DNA of 14,734 bases from Actinomycetes bacterium (GTDB lineage Bacteria; Actinomycetota; Coriobacteriia; Anaerosomatales; Anaerosomataceae), in assembly GCA_021850085.1 (NCBI GenBank), contig JAJZRZ010000017.1, positions 1-14,734 on the forward strand. Reading direction: 5' to 3'. Every line of letters starts with the position of its first letter. The first letter of the stretch is position 1. Shown here in pieces: positions 14,211-14,734 of the stretch. The notes below the pieces were generated by a model. The model saw only the letters and a list, made by a program, of their open reading frames with translations, did no database searches and was not told the origin of the DNA. Made by a program: the position numbers and the translations under genes.

Positions 14211-14734
14211 ATGGAGCACGCCGTCATCGACGCTACGCCTCTGATCAGCCACAACACGGCGTCGTGCACCGAGTGCTGGGGTTGCGTGCGCTGTTGCCCG
14301 GTGAAGGCCATCCGCGTGGTTGGCAGCCGCTCGGAGGTGGTGCAGGAGAAGTGCGTCGCGTGCGGGATATGCGTGGCCGAGTGCGGGCGGAAGGGGCACG
14401 TGGTTCGCGACGATACGCCGGCCGTGCGAGAGATGCTGCGCTCGCGTCGCCCGGTCGTGGTGCTGCTGGCCAGCGAGTTCGCGGCCGCGCTGCACCCCTT
14501 GACGGTCGCGCAGATCGAGCGTGGGCTCGAGGCGCTCGGCTTCTGGGGCATCGAGACCACGCTGCTGGGCGAGGAGATCGTGGCGGCGGCGTACCGCAAC
14601 GTGCACCTGCGTGAGGACATGCTGCTGAGTATCCGCTCCACATGTCCGGTCGCGGTGAACTTCGTGCGCGCGTTCCATCCTGCACTCGTGCCGGCACTCG
14701 CCCCGATCGTGCCGCCGTACGTCGCTCAATCAGA
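14211..14734 (+). CDS. Ferredoxin/[FeFe]-hydrogenase-like protein, sensory type (partial)
   Basis: Only the first 174 residues are visible; the gene runs off the window. Two [4Fe-4S] motifs open the protein: Cys19/22/25/29 (CxxCxxCxxxCP) and Cys48/51/54/58, the latter ending in CG instead of CP. After them comes a region like the [FeFe]-hydrogenase large domain: VAQIERGLEALGFWGIETT, then STCPVAVNFVRAFHPALVP and IVPPYVAQ. These align with the H-cluster segments TSCCPGWVNF and SPQQ, but Thr144 replaces the proton-transfer cysteine while Cys145 keeps the cluster-ligand position. This resembles the putative sensory (group C-like) [FeFe] hydrogenases, often joined or adjacent to PAS, kinase or phosphatase modules. 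GAGGGG at 14201-14206 precedes the ATG. The remaining H-cluster motifs lie beyond the window, so H2 binding is unproven. Confidence 0.8.
   Translation, partial: MEHAVIDATPLISHNTASCTECWGCVRCCPVKAIRVVGSRSEVVQEKCVACGICVAECGRKGHVVRDDTPAVREMLRSRRPVVVLLASEFAAALHPLTVAQIERGLEALGFWGIETTLLGEEIVAAAYRNVHLREDMLLSIRSTCPVAVNFVRAFHPALVPALAPIVPPYVAQS

Noticed and set aside
13751..14641. Minus-strand frame of 296 codons across queT and the hydrogenase-like gene
   Set aside because: Low-complexity composition; both plus-strand genes have clear family motifs and ribosome binding sites.

Overview
The window is a compact, GC-rich bacterial chromosome segment with every credible gene on the + strand. The SRP RNA, dnaX, ybaB, recR order at the left end is the arrangement known from Gram-positive bacteria. 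Together with the high GC content, a four-subunit pyruvate:ferredoxin oxidoreductase and an [FeFe]-hydrogenase-like sensor, it suggests an anaerobic actinobacterium-like organism, for example a deep Coriobacteriia or OPB41-type lineage. The taxonomic placement is inference.

Region 1 (1-2981) holds three short GTGGRGAA repeats, a promoter, a small SRP RNA without an Alu domain, and the replication/repair cluster dnaX-ybaB-recR. It closes with a probable weak terminator. Region 2 (2982-6325) has a 225-base leader with a dyad-symmetric AT-rich element, then a tightly coupled operon of the gamma, delta, alpha and beta subunits of a 2-oxoacid (most likely pyruvate) ferredoxin oxidoreductase. A perfect 15-bp hairpin ends it. 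Region 3 (6326-8993) is one large membrane-bound HD-GYP protein, predicted to degrade cyclic di-GMP, with its own candidate extended -10 promoter.

Region 4 (8994-11387) carries aspartokinase and aspartate-semialdehyde dehydrogenase, the first two steps of lysine/threonine/methionine synthesis. A well-placed internal start inside aspartokinase would yield a separate regulatory beta subunit. Region 5 (11388-14734) is a closely packed set: an OmpR-type response regulator, a membrane histidine kinase, a QueT-type queuosine-precursor transporter, and the first 174 residues of a ferredoxin/[FeFe]-hydrogenase-like protein with a substituted H-cluster motif, cut by the window edge.

Most of the window is well-known housekeeping biology. 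The less ordinary parts are the coupling of a two-component system, a queuosine-precursor transporter and a sensory-type hydrogenase; the unassigned C-terminal domain of the HD-GYP protein; and several regulatory elements (internal aspartokinase start, hairpin-promoter overlap, DnaA-box-like repeats, por leader dyad). I did not see transposons, CRISPR arrays, tRNAs or broken genes.
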